Part shown: piece after piece, positions 15,441 to 23,388 of the stretch
Numbering within the stretch: position 1 is the stretch's first letter
How the letters are laid out: every line of letters starts with the position of its first letter
From: Cellulomonas taurus
Lineage (GTDB): Bacteria > Actinomycetota > Actinomycetes > Actinomycetales > Cellulomonadaceae
Direction of reading: 5' to 3'
Assembly (NCBI RefSeq): GCF_012931845.1
Contig: NZ_CP051884.1
Span: 248,001-312,000, forward strand
DNA length: 64,000 bases
The notes under the pieces: model-generated
Seen by the model: only the letters and a program-made list of their open reading frames with translations
What the model was told of the DNA's origin: nothing
Databases searched by the model: none
Program-made: the position numbers and the translations under genes

Positions 15441-15556
15441 CCCCACCGCCGCCCGCCGCTCCGCACGGCTCCGCCGGTTGTTGCACTGTCGCCCACCCCT
15501 GAGAGCACGTACCGTTCGCGCAGGAGTGCGTCGATGCAGGTCGGAGGTGGGGTGCG

Positions 15557-16240
15557 GTGAGTGCTGGACCGCAGCAACAGGTGACGAGGGTCAGCATCGT
15601 CGAGGACGAGACCCTGATGCGGGCGATGCTGGAGCAGACGTTCCAGCGGACACCCGGCGTGCGGGTCGTGCACTCGCTGCCGGGTGCCACCGAGGCACTG
15701 CTCGCCATCACCCCGGGCAGCTCCGACGTCGCCCTGCTGGACATCAACCTGGCCGACGGCAACGGGATCGCCCTCGGGCTCCAGCTGGAGCGCGCCAACC
15801 CCGACCTGCGGATCGTGCTGCTGTCCAGCCACGACATGATGGGCGTCTTCACCACCGTGCAGGACGAGGTGCGGCACGCCTGGAGCTACCTGTCCAAGCG
15901 ATCGGCCTTCGCTCGGGACGTGCTGGTGCAGGCGGTCGTCGCCGCGGCGCAGGGCCGGGTGGTGCTGGATCCCCAGTTGGTGCGGGAATCGGTGCCGCGC
16001 GCCGGGACGGATGTCGCCGACCTGACGCCCGCGCAGTTGCAGGTGCTGCGGCTGGTCGCGGAGGGACTGTCCAACCAGGCGGTCGCCGAGCGGCTGAAGA
16101 TCTCGCCGCGTTCGGTGGAGAGTCATCTGCTGGCGATCTACCGCCGGCTGGAGATCGAGGGCGGCGACGCGAATCGGCGCGTGGCGGCCGTGCTGCGCTT
16201 CTTGCGGGAGACCGGCCGCGCATGGGCGCCGGACGCGTAA
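15557..16240 (+). CDS. LuxR/NarL-family response regulator
   Basis: A 227-aa response regulator: receiver domain with the acidic pair ED at 16-17 and phospho-acceptor Asp62 (ALLDINLADG), then a LuxR-type helix-turn-helix (about 155-215, LTPAQLQVLRLVAEGLSNQ). GTG 15557 has GGAGG nine bases upstream. The gene overlaps the histidine kinase gene by 19 bp, an unusual regulator-first order. The SipW-type export cluster follows immediately, making it the most plausible target. Confidence 0.9.
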   Translation: MSAGPQQQVTRVSIVEDETLMRAMLEQTFQRTPGVRVVHSLPGATEALLAITPGSSDVALLDINLADGNGIALGLQLERANPDLRIVLLSSHDMMGVFTTVQDEVRHAWSYLSKRSAFARDVLVQAVVAAAQGRVVLDPQLVRESVPRAGTDVADLTPAQLQVLRLVAEGLSNQAVAERLKISPRSVESHLLAIYRRLEIEGGDANRRVAAVLRFLRETGRAWAPDA

Positions 16241-17328
16241 CACCGCCGGCCCCGCGGGACGCCCTCGTCGCGGCCGGGTGGGTCGGCGTGATCAACGCCG
16301 CCCTGTGGGCCATCCTGTCGGTGGTGGTCCGGATCTCCTGGGACGTCGAAGGCGTCAACACCGTCGGTCGGGAGCTGCTGGTCGGCCTGATCATCTTCAC
16401 CATGGGAGTTCTGCTCGTGGTGGTGTGCCTGCAGACCCGGCTGCCGCTGCGCCGGCGGCACGAGCAGTTGGTGGGCGCGATCATCCTCTCGGCGGTGTTG
16501 GGGCTGGGGCGGACGGCGATCGACCAGAAGGTGATCCCGTTCGCTGAGGACACCGGCTCCTTCCTCATCTGGTGGGCGGTGGCCGTGGTCGGCAACCTGG
16601 TCGTCGCCAGCCCGGCGATCCTGGTCAGCAACCTGGTGGCCCGGCGGCTCCGGGCGGAACAGGCGCGGATCACCGATCGGGAGCGCAACCGGGCTGCCAC
16701 GGCCGCCCTGGAGGCCGAGGAAGCGGCGATGCGTCGCCAGGTGGCCGAACATCTGCACGGGACGGTGCAGAACCGACTGGTGCTGGTCGGCGCGGGACTG
16801 GACCAACTCGCGGTGGAATCCGACGACGAGGGGCGACCCGACCGCGCCGACGCGCTGCGCGGCTGGGCGCGGATGATCGACACCGTCCGCGAGCGTGACG
16901 TCCGGGCGATCAGCCACCAGGTCTTCCCCACCGGCCTCGACATCGGACTGGTCCAGGCACTGGGCCTGGTCATGGACCGTCTGCCGCCGTCCGTGGCCAC
17001 CTCCATGCACTCCGGCGAGGGCCTCCGGGAGGCGGATCAGCGCATCCCGATCGCCGACCGGCTCCTGGTCGCCGCCACCGTGGAGGAGGGGCTGACCAAC
17101 GCGCTCAAGCACGGCCACGCCACCCGGGTGGCCCTCGACCTGGAGGTCGACGACCACACGCTGAGCGTCACGCTGGACGACAACGGCACCGGGCTGCCCG
17201 CCGGTGAGGTGCGGGAGTCGGGTCTGCTGCGACACCGGGCGCGGCTGGAACCGCGGGGCGGCGGCATCGAGCTGCTGCCGGGGGCGGCCGGCGGCACCCG
17301 GTTGCGGATGTGGTTGCCGATCAACTGA
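16222..17328 (+). CDS. Membrane histidine kinase, NarL-partner type
   Basis: A 368-aa sensor kinase with four predicted N-terminal membrane helices (within residues 15-150) and no large extracellular domain, so it probably senses a membrane cue. A short coiled coil leads to the dimerisation segment AEHLHGTVQNRL, with His179 as likely phosphorylation site; a Gly replaces the usual Asp after it. The ATPase domain shows EEGLTNALKHGHA (N-box) and DDNGTGLP (G-box). The start at 16222 lies inside the regulator gene, GGGAG upstream. Pairs with the preceding regulator. Confidence 0.85.
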   Translation: MGAGRVTPPAPRDALVAAGWVGVINAALWAILSVVVRISWDVEGVNTVGRELLVGLIIFTMGVLLVVVCLQTRLPLRRRHEQLVGAIILSAVLGLGRTAIDQKVIPFAEDTGSFLIWWAVAVVGNLVVASPAILVSNLVARRLRAEQARITDRERNRAATAALEAEEAAMRRQVAEHLHGTVQNRLVLVGAGLDQLAVESDDEGRPDRADALRGWARMIDTVRERDVRAISHQVFPTGLDIGLVQALGLVMDRLPPSVATSMHSGEGLREADQRIPIADRLLVAATVEEGLTNALKHGHATRVALDLEVDDHTLSVTLDDNGTGLPAGEVRESGLLRHRARLEPRGGGIELLPGAAGGTRLRMWLPIN

Positions 17329-17346
17329 CCGTCATCGCGTGCCCGG

Positions 17347-17880
17347 GTGGTCGGTTCTCGGAGTTTTCTCGCAGACGTGCGGTCGCGCCGCGAGTGCGTG
17401 CGGTGCCCTGGGGTCATCAGGAAGCGCGCACGGCGCTTCACGACCTCCAACGACGGAACCACCTTCACCGACAACCCGACCTCCCCGGGGCTGGCGCTGG
17501 ACTTCGACGCGACGAACGCCCACCTGTCGCCCGGTGCCACCGCCTACGCCGCCTACGCGGTGCAGCTCTCCGAGGACTCGGACTACGCGGCCGATGTGGC
17601 GCTGTCCGGCTCCACCGGGACCGGCGAAGCGGCCGAGGACCTGACCTACACCATCCTGAAGACCGAGAGCTTCGGTTGCACGGCCGCGACCACCGGGACC
17701 GCTCTGGTCACCGACCAGCCGGCCACCGCCACCTCGGGCGCCACGATGTTCAGCCTGGACGCCGTCAGCACTCCGGCGTTCCTGTGCGTGCAAGTCACCG
17801 CGGGCGAGGGGCTGACCCAGGGTTCCACCGGCACCATCGAGTGGGACCTCACCGGGACGTCCACCGACCAGTTGAGCTGA
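17347..17880 (+). pseudogene. SipW-type exported protein gene lacking its signal peptide
   Basis: The frame encodes a TasA/SipW-substrate-like body (FTTSNDGTTFTDNP onward, about 145 residues, two Cys, beta-rich). A functional homologue would begin with a short basic n-region, a hydrophobic helix and a small-residue cleavage site before FTTSND. Here IRKRARR is joined directly to FTTSNDG, with no hydrophobic stretch, and the codon where a start would be expected (17419-17421) is GTC rather than GTG. The only available starts (GTG 17347, 17377, 17398) add a non-family, charged N-terminus. I read this as a gene that has lost its start and export signal. A cytoplasmic product from an upstream GTG cannot be excluded. 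Confidence 0.65.
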
Positions 17881-17884
17881 CACC

Positions 17885-18514
17885 GTGCGGCGCGGCCCCG
17901 TCCTGATCGTCGCCCTCGCCCTCCTGCTGGGGGCGGCGGCGACGGTCGGGATCGATCACACGCTCGCCGCGTGGCGGGCCGACGAGCGGTCGGGTGCCGA
18001 GTTCGCCGCCGGGGTCTTCCAGAGCCAGTCCCAGACCACCGCCGCCACCGAGTGGCAGACGCACCCGGACGGCGCCGCCGCCGAGCTGGCGGTGACCGAC
18101 CTGACCGGCCTGGCACCGGGCGGTACCCACGACGCCCCCACCGCGGGGGAGTCGCACTACGTCTGGCTCAACATCCGCACCGCACCCGGTTCGCACTGGG
18201 GTGGCCGACTGCATCTGATCGGGAACAGCGGCACCGGTGATCTGGCCCCGGCGCTGGAGTACCGCTTCGCACCACGGGCGGCCAGCACCGCCGACTGCAC
18301 CGCCGCCGACCTGGCAGCGGCCCCCGCCGACTGGCAGCCGATCACCGACTCGCTCGCCGCCGACACCGGTCTGACCGTGTCGCCGGACGCCGCCGACGCG
18401 GTGGGCCTGTGCTTCGAGGTCCGCGTCGCCGCGTCCGCCTCCGGCCCGGCCGGGTCCGCCTACCAAGGAGCCTCGGCCGACCTGCGCTGGGACTTCACGC
18501 TCGTCCAGGACTGA
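17885..18514 (+). CDS. SipW-dependent-type exported protein
   Basis: A 209-aa secreted protein with an alternate (SipW-type) signal. A basic start MRRGP leads to a hydrophobic helix (about 5-23), then the typical TLAAWRADERSGAEFAAG, resembling the post-signal motif of TasA/CotN-like substrates. The body is beta-rich with two late Cys (in ADCTAAD and GLCFEV). Substrates of this type are processed by the membrane peptidase encoded next door and may form surface fibres. GTG 17885 lies four bases after the broken gene and has only a weak ribosome site. Confidence 0.75.
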   Translation: MRRGPVLIVALALLLGAAATVGIDHTLAAWRADERSGAEFAAGVFQSQSQTTAATEWQTHPDGAAAELAVTDLTGLAPGGTHDAPTAGESHYVWLNIRTAPGSHWGGRLHLIGNSGTGDLAPALEYRFAPRAASTADCTAADLAAAPADWQPITDSLAADTGLTVSPDAADAVGLCFEVRVAASASGPAGSAYQGASADLRWDFTLVQD

Positions 18515-18529
18515 CCCGAGGAGTGCGCG

Positions 18530-19933
18530 ATGTCCGCGCTGCGTCGCACCGTCACCGACCTGCTGCTCACGGTCGCCGCCGTGCTCGGCGTCTGCTGTGC
18601 CCTGCTGGCAGTGGCCGGAACCGTCGCGGGCTTCGGTGTCGTGCTGTTCCGCACCGGGTCCATGTCGCCGACCATCCCCGCCGGTTCGGCCGCGCTGGTC
18701 CGCACCGCCCCCGCCGCCGAGCTGCGGATCGGTGACGTGGTGACGGTGGATCGCCCCGGCCGGATGCCGATCACGCACCGGATCGTCAGCATCGCGCCGC
18801 TGTCCGGTGACGACGACGCCCGCGAGATCGTGATGCGGGGCGACGCCAACGATGCGAACGACCCGCTGCCGTACCAGATCGAGTCGGCCCGTCGGGTGAT
18901 CGGGTCGGTGCCGGACGTCGCGCCGCTCATCACCGGCTGGGGGCGCCCCCAGGTGCTCGGCACGGTCGCCCTGTTGACGGCAGCCGGTGTCACGCTGGCG
19001 TTCTGGCCGCGCCGACCCGGCCCCGCGACGCCCGGTGGCGCGCCGGACGGGGACTCCGGGGACGACGACGTGGCCCCCGAGGCGCGCGACATCGACCCGG
19101 ACCTGACCACGACCGGCCCGAAGGCGACCACCGCGCACCGCCGTCGCCGTCGCTCTCCGGCCGTGCGCGCCACCGCCGGGACCGCCCTCCTGCTCTGCGC
19201 ACTGGGCGTGGTCGGCGCGACCGCCCCGACCAGCGCGCACGCGGCCGTCGACGACGACCGTCATCTCAGCGTCGATTCCTGGGCCAGCGCCACCGGCCCG
19301 ATGGTCCCCGGTGAGGTGCGGGACTGGGTGCTCACCGTGCGGACGGACGGTGTCCGGGGCCGGGTGACCCGTGACCTGGAAGTGACCGGCACCGGCAATC
19401 CGGCGCTGACCGTGCAGGTGGATCGCTGTGCGGACCCCGACTGCACCCGGACCACGCCGCTGGTGTCGGCCCACACCCCGGCGCCGGGTGGCGTGCTCGA
19501 CCTGCCGGATCAGACGGCGCCGGGCACCGAGGTCCTGCGGGTCCGCGCGACGCTGGACCCGCAGGCTGGGCGCGAAGTACAAGGGCTGCGGACCGGCATG
19601 ACATTCGTCGCGACCGGTGACGGGGAGATCGTCGAGGCACCCGCCGACGACGCCGACACCCCGCCGGACGACCCGAGCGCCACCCCCGACGGCCCCAGCG
19701 GAACCCCGGACGCGCCCGGTGTGACGCCCGAGGGGCCTGCCGACAGGCCGACCGGTGGGCCGGGCACCGATGACGGCGCCACTCCGGGGTCCGGGCACCG
19801 GCATCCGGCACTTGCCGTGACTGCACCGCTGGGCGGCCCGCTGACCGCCCTGGTCGCGGTGCTGCTCGGCGCGCTCGGCTGGGCGGTGCTCGGCCTGCGC
19901 CGCAGGGAGCGGGAGGCAGGGCCGGACCGGTGA
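18530..19933 (+). CDS. SipW-type signal peptidase fused to a substrate-like surface domain
   Basis: A 467-aa fusion. Residues 1-165 form a type I signal peptidase of the S26B/SipW branch: membrane helix 10-35, catalytic Ser44 in GSMSPTIP, and His83 in ITHRIV replacing the Lys of bacterial SPase I, then a second helix near 150. A charged linker (165-215) leads to a second signal-like segment (about 217-240, TALLLCALGVVGA, ending TSAHA). It is followed by a beta-sandwich region (241-390, HLSVDSWASATGPMVPGE), a Pro/Thr-rich stretch and a C-terminal membrane helix with RRRERE. The second half resembles the peptidase's own substrates. ATG 18530 follows GAGGAG by six bases. Confidence 0.8.
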   Translation: MSALRRTVTDLLLTVAAVLGVCCALLAVAGTVAGFGVVLFRTGSMSPTIPAGSAALVRTAPAAELRIGDVVTVDRPGRMPITHRIVSIAPLSGDDDAREIVMRGDANDANDPLPYQIESARRVIGSVPDVAPLITGWGRPQVLGTVALLTAAGVTLAFWPRRPGPATPGGAPDGDSGDDDVAPEARDIDPDLTTTGPKATTAHRRRRRSPAVRATAGTALLLCALGVVGATAPTSAHAAVDDDRHLSVDSWASATGPMVPGEVRDWVLTVRTDGVRGRVTRDLEVTGTGNPALTVQVDRCADPDCTRTTPLVSAHTPAPGGVLDLPDQTAPGTEVLRVRATLDPQAGREVQGLRTGMTFVATGDGEIVEAPADDADTPPDDPSATPDGPSGTPDAPGVTPEGPADRPTGGPGTDDGATPGSGHRHPALAVTAPLGGPLTALVAVLLGALGWAVLGLRRREREAGPDR

Positions 19934-20451
19934 GCCGGGCCGGGAAGGTCGCGATCGGCATGGTGTCGGTCGCTGCACTGCTGGCGGCGCTGATCGGGAT
20001 CACCTGGTCCGATGCCGGGTTCCTCGCCCACGAGTCGGCGCGGCTGGGGGCCACCGCCGGAGTCGTGCCCCCGGCGGTGACCACCTGCACCCCCGGGGTC
20101 GGCAGCCCGCACCTCGTCACGCTGGCACCGACTGCCGGGGGCCTTCCGGCCACCGGATACCGGGTGACCCAGGAGCTTGACGCCGACTTGCCCACGGACT
20201 GGATCTGGGTGGACGGGGAGATCAAAGGGGCGCAGCTGACCCCGTTGGGTGATTCTCGCTGGCCGGCGGATCAGTCGACGGTGGGCTTCGGGATCGACTT
20301 GCCCTTCCTGGCAGGGGGATCGGCGTCCGGGACCACCACGATCCGGGCGGTCGGCCCGGGTGGATGGGAGTCCGCGGCGATCACCTACGCCTGGTCGATC
20401 TCGGCGAGCTGGGGGATCGTCTCCTCCACCTGCGAGCCGTTGGGCGGCTGA
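19930..20451 (+). CDS. Small secreted protein of the SipW cluster
   Basis: A 173-aa protein with an N-terminal hydrophobic helix (about 7-26) followed by WSDAGFLAHESARLGATAG, a SipW-substrate-like junction. The rest is beta-rich with two Cys (TTCTPG and SSTCEPLGG), probably one extracellular domain. GTG 19930 overlaps the preceding stop (GTGA), so it is translated with the peptidase fusion. A long near-perfect palindrome ends the operon. Function is not known; processing by the adjacent peptidase is inferred. Confidence 0.75.
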   Translation: MSRAGKVAIGMVSVAALLAALIGITWSDAGFLAHESARLGATAGVVPPAVTTCTPGVGSPHLVTLAPTAGGLPATGYRVTQELDADLPTDWIWVDGEIKGAQLTPLGDSRWPADQSTVGFGIDLPFLAGGSASGTTTIRAVGPGGWESAAITYAWSISASWGIVSSTCEPLGG

Positions 20452-20487
20452 CGAGGGCGGGGCGACCGATCGGTCACCCCGCCCTCG
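20452..20487. terminator. 36-bp near-perfect palindrome between convergent genes
   Basis: Arms CGAGGGCGGGG (20452-20462) and CCCCGCCCTCG (20477-20487) enclose the perfect palindrome GACCGATCGGTC (20464-20475), with one C/A mismatch. It lies between the converging SipW operon and LuxR regulator gene and can end transcription from both sides. Confidence 0.8.
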
Positions 20488-20502
20488 CGCGTGCTGTCCC
20501 GG

Positions 20503-23058
20503 TCAGGAGTCGCTGAACGACCAGTTCCGCAGCCCGTCACGGTTGCGCACACCGAGCTTGCGCAGCACCGAGGCCATGTGGTTCTCCACGGTGCGGATCG
20601 ACAGCATCAGGCGACGCGCGATCTCGCGGTTGGTCAGGCCGCGGCGGGCCAGCACGGCGACCTCCCGCTCGCGGGCACTGAGCCGTTGCAGCTGGTCGTC
20701 GTGGTGGATGCTCGCCATCGACTCGATCTCCTGCAGGGCCAACGACGGCCGGTCGACGCCGTCCCGACGCAGCAGCTGCACGGCCGCGGTGACCAGCCCG
20801 GGCGAGATGACCGGGCTCACCCGGGGCAGGATCTCGGCCATCCCCACGGTTTGCCGGGCGGTGATCGCCCGCGCCAGGGTCAGGTAGTCGTCCAGCATCG
20901 GGACCGTGCTCCGCCGGGCGGCGTCCTCGATCCTGCGGACGGTCTCGGGCGAGGGGTGGTTGTCCTGGGCGAGCCAGAACAGCAGCGCGGAGCCGTACTC
21001 ACCCGCCGCCGCGGCGATGGTGCCCGCCTGTTCCAGACGACGCGAGGCGGCCAGTTCCTCCCCGGTCGCGCGATCCAGTGACGCCTGGGCGATCGCCTGC
21101 AGCGGGGAGACCGCCGCCATCGCCGTCACCCGGCTGGTCAGCTCGCGGGCGAGGGGCGTCACCAGGTCCTGGGCGCAGTCAGCGGCCTGAATCGCGGCGC
21201 CGATGCTCAGGCCGCGCCGGTAGAAGGAGTTGCCCGCCGGCCCCGGAGTGCCGAGGGCGAGCGAGGTGTTCAGCACCCGCCACGCCTCCTGCGGGCGTCC
21301 GGCGAAGGTGAGCACCTCGGTCAGCACGGCCGCGTGCACCCGGATGCCGCCGATCTCCCGCGCCTGGTAGGCGTTCTCCAGCAGGTGTCGTGACCAGTGT
21401 TCGGCCTCCACCACCTGCCCCATCATCAGCAGAGCCAGTGCCCGGATCCCCTCGGCGTAGTGCTCGATGGTGCGCGGGTGGTCGGTGCCGGGCAGGTCGA
21501 CATGTGCCAGCGCCAGGTCGGGTCGACCGGCATCCAGCAGAGCGCCCGCGACCACCACCGCGGACCAGCCGTCCAACCAGGGCGAGCCGGTCGGCTCCGG
21601 GGACGGCCAGGTGCTGGTCTCGGGGGTGACTCCGGTGAGCACCGCCGACCGCAGACCGGTCACGCCCTGGCCCACCTCGCGCACCCGGGGGTGGTCGGCG
21701 AGCGGCAGCGCCGCCCGCTCCTCCGGGGAGATCTCCGCCCACGCCACCCACTGGGCGCGCTGGAGGCAGAACCGGAGCAGGTCCGGCTCGGGTTCGTCGC
21801 CGGTGAGCGGCGTGCGGGTGAACACCTCCTCCAGCAGCGCCCGCGCCGGGCGGAGCATCAGGACCTGGAGGTAGGCGTTGGCGTTCTGCACCGTGGGCTG
21901 GAGCTGCCAGGTGCGCTGCAGGGTGGCCTCCACCGCCGCCGCATCGGCGAGGGCGAGGTCGGCGAGCTCCGCCGCCCACCGGTGGTAGTCCTGTTCCGCC
22001 CGGTGCCCGGCCCCGCTGAGCAGCGTGCTGACCTGGCGACCGAACAGGTAGGGCAGCGGCACGTCATCGCCGCAGCGGGCGACCACGAAGCGGGCGAAGC
22101 TGTGGGCAGTGGCGTCGTCGATCCGGTCCCGGAGGGCGGTGGCCAACGCCGGCGGCGCCACGGTGATCAGGGCGTCCTCGCCTCGGGCGCCCGGGAGCTC
22201 CACCAGCCGGCCGGCGGTCCGCAGCCGGATCAGGTCGATGCGATCCACCAGGGCCGTCGCCGTCTCCTCGGTGACCGGACCGAGCCACGACAGCAGTTCC
22301 AGCGCACGGACGTCGGCCTCCGGCAGCCCGCCGACCAGGGCGTTCGCCACCGTGTCGCCGGGCACGTCGTCGAACTGGCCGACCTTGCGCCAGACGCCGT
22401 GGTCGCGGTCGATCACCCGGGCGTGCCGGGCGGCGCTGGCCAGGGCGAGCGCGACCCGGGGGTTACCGCCGGAACGGGACAGGATGGCGGAGGCCAACGG
22501 CACGTCCACCGGCCCGCCCAGTGCTTCCACGATCAGGCGGTACATCCCCTGGAAACCGAAGTTGACCAGCCGCTCCACGGCGGGTGCCCGTTCGGTCACC
22601 AGGCGGATCATCGCCTGCGGCAGGTCCTGGATCCGCGCGGTCCGCGCCGTGGCGACCAGGGAGATCGTCGATCCGCGCAGCACCCGGGCGATCACGGCGG
22701 CGGAGACCGGGTCCAGGTCGTCGATGTCGTCGACCAGGAGCACGGCATGGCGGCCGGTCAGCTCGGAGATCAGCCACGAGGTGGCCTCGCCCACGGTGTG
22801 GCTGGTGGTGGTCTGCACGAACGACTGCTGGGTCAGGAAGGCCGACAGGGGGCTGTCACCTCCCGCCCGGATCAGGACGGTGGGTGAGCGCTGCTGCGTG
22901 CTGCGGGTGAGCAACTCGGAGAGCACCAGGCTGCGGCCGGAGCCGACATCGCCGGTGATGAGGACATCGCGACCGAGGGAGAGCCAGCGGCGCACCGCGA
23001 TGAGCGCGTCCTCATTACCCTCCAGCAGGGGTGAGATCTCGGAACGAGGGGTGGACAT
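20503..23058 (-). CDS. Large LuxR-family ATPase regulator (LAL-like)
   Basis: An 851-aa regulator with an N-terminal AAA/NTPase module, a long helical (TPR-like) middle and a C-terminal LuxR helix-turn-helix (about 785-845, LSAREREVAVLARRGLTNREIARRL split over the domain). The Walker A loop reads GDVGSGRS (36-43): the invariant Lys is Arg, so ATP hydrolysis may be impaired. Walker B is VLLVDDIDD near 105. The start at 23058 has GAAGGAAG five bases upstream; an in-frame ATG 90 bases earlier lacks a ribosome site. It converges on the SipW cluster and could control it or surface-protein genes; the direct repeats upstream at 23227-23254 may be its own site. Confidence 0.85.
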   Translation of the reverse strand: MSTPRSEISPLLEGNEDALIAVRRWLSLGRDVLITGDVGSGRSLVLSELLTRSTQQRSPTVLIRAGGDSPLSAFLTQQSFVQTTTSHTVGEATSWLISELTGRHAVLLVDDIDDLDPVSAAVIARVLRGSTISLVATARTARIQDLPQAMIRLVTERAPAVERLVNFGFQGMYRLIVEALGGPVDVPLASAILSRSGGNPRVALALASAARHARVIDRDHGVWRKVGQFDDVPGDTVANALVGGLPEADVRALELLSWLGPVTEETATALVDRIDLIRLRTAGRLVELPGARGEDALITVAPPALATALRDRIDDATAHSFARFVVARCGDDVPLPYLFGRQVSTLLSGAGHRAEQDYHRWAAELADLALADAAAVEATLQRTWQLQPTVQNANAYLQVLMLRPARALLEEVFTRTPLTGDEPEPDLLRFCLQRAQWVAWAEISPEERAALPLADHPRVREVGQGVTGLRSAVLTGVTPETSTWPSPEPTGSPWLDGWSAVVVAGALLDAGRPDLALAHVDLPGTDHPRTIEHYAEGIRALALLMMGQVVEAEHWSRHLLENAYQAREIGGIRVHAAVLTEVLTFAGRPQEAWRVLNTSLALGTPGPAGNSFYRRGLSIGAAIQAADCAQDLVTPLARELTSRVTAMAAVSPLQAIAQASLDRATGEELAASRRLEQAGTIAAAAGEYGSALLFWLAQDNHPSPETVRRIEDAARRSTVPMLDDYLTLARAITARQTVGMAEILPRVSPVISPGLVTAAVQLLRRDGVDRPSLALQEIESMASIHHDDQLQRLSAREREVAVLARRGLTNREIARRLMLSIRTVENHMASVLRKLGVRNRDGLRNWSFSDS

Positions 23059-23388
23059 CGAGGCTTCCTTCGGCTGTGCCGCGGTGGCGGCTGTCACAGG
23101 GGCGTGGACGGGGGACCGCCCGGGCCGAGCGTCAGGACTGTGCAGCACTCACGTAGGTACCTGCCCGGCAGGCGGTGCACCCACTGGCGCGCCCCGCACC
23201 CACATGCCGCTCCATGGCGATCTGGCTAGGTGGATCCGAGTCGGAATTAGGTGGAGAACGCCGGTGCGGCTGAGGGTGAAGGCGGGTAGGGGTGTACCGC
23301 AGCCACCAGTGCACTCGGTGCCCGCGCTGAGGGGAGGACCACCTACGAGGAACCACGGGCCGCCCCGCGTGGTGGCGCCCGGTCGGGC
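23059..23388. other. 330-bp non-coding region upstream of the LuxR regulator
   Basis: No gene is visible. The region is less GC-rich than its surroundings and holds two TAGGTGG copies exactly 21 bp apart (23227-23254), one opposite copy CCACCTA at 23339-23345, and a weak inverted repeat (23352-23357 with 23368-23373) after the aminotransferase stop. It must contain the regulator's promoter. Confidence 0.7.
23227..23254 (-). promoter_or_regulatory. Direct repeat CCACCTA, 21-bp spacing
   Basis: On the minus strand CCACCTA occurs at 23254-23248 and 23233-23227, two helical turns apart, upstream of the LuxR ATPase gene. The same heptamer is doubled (45-bp spacing) upstream of a LAxTG surface-protein gene at 37915-37966. 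Confidence 0.4.
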
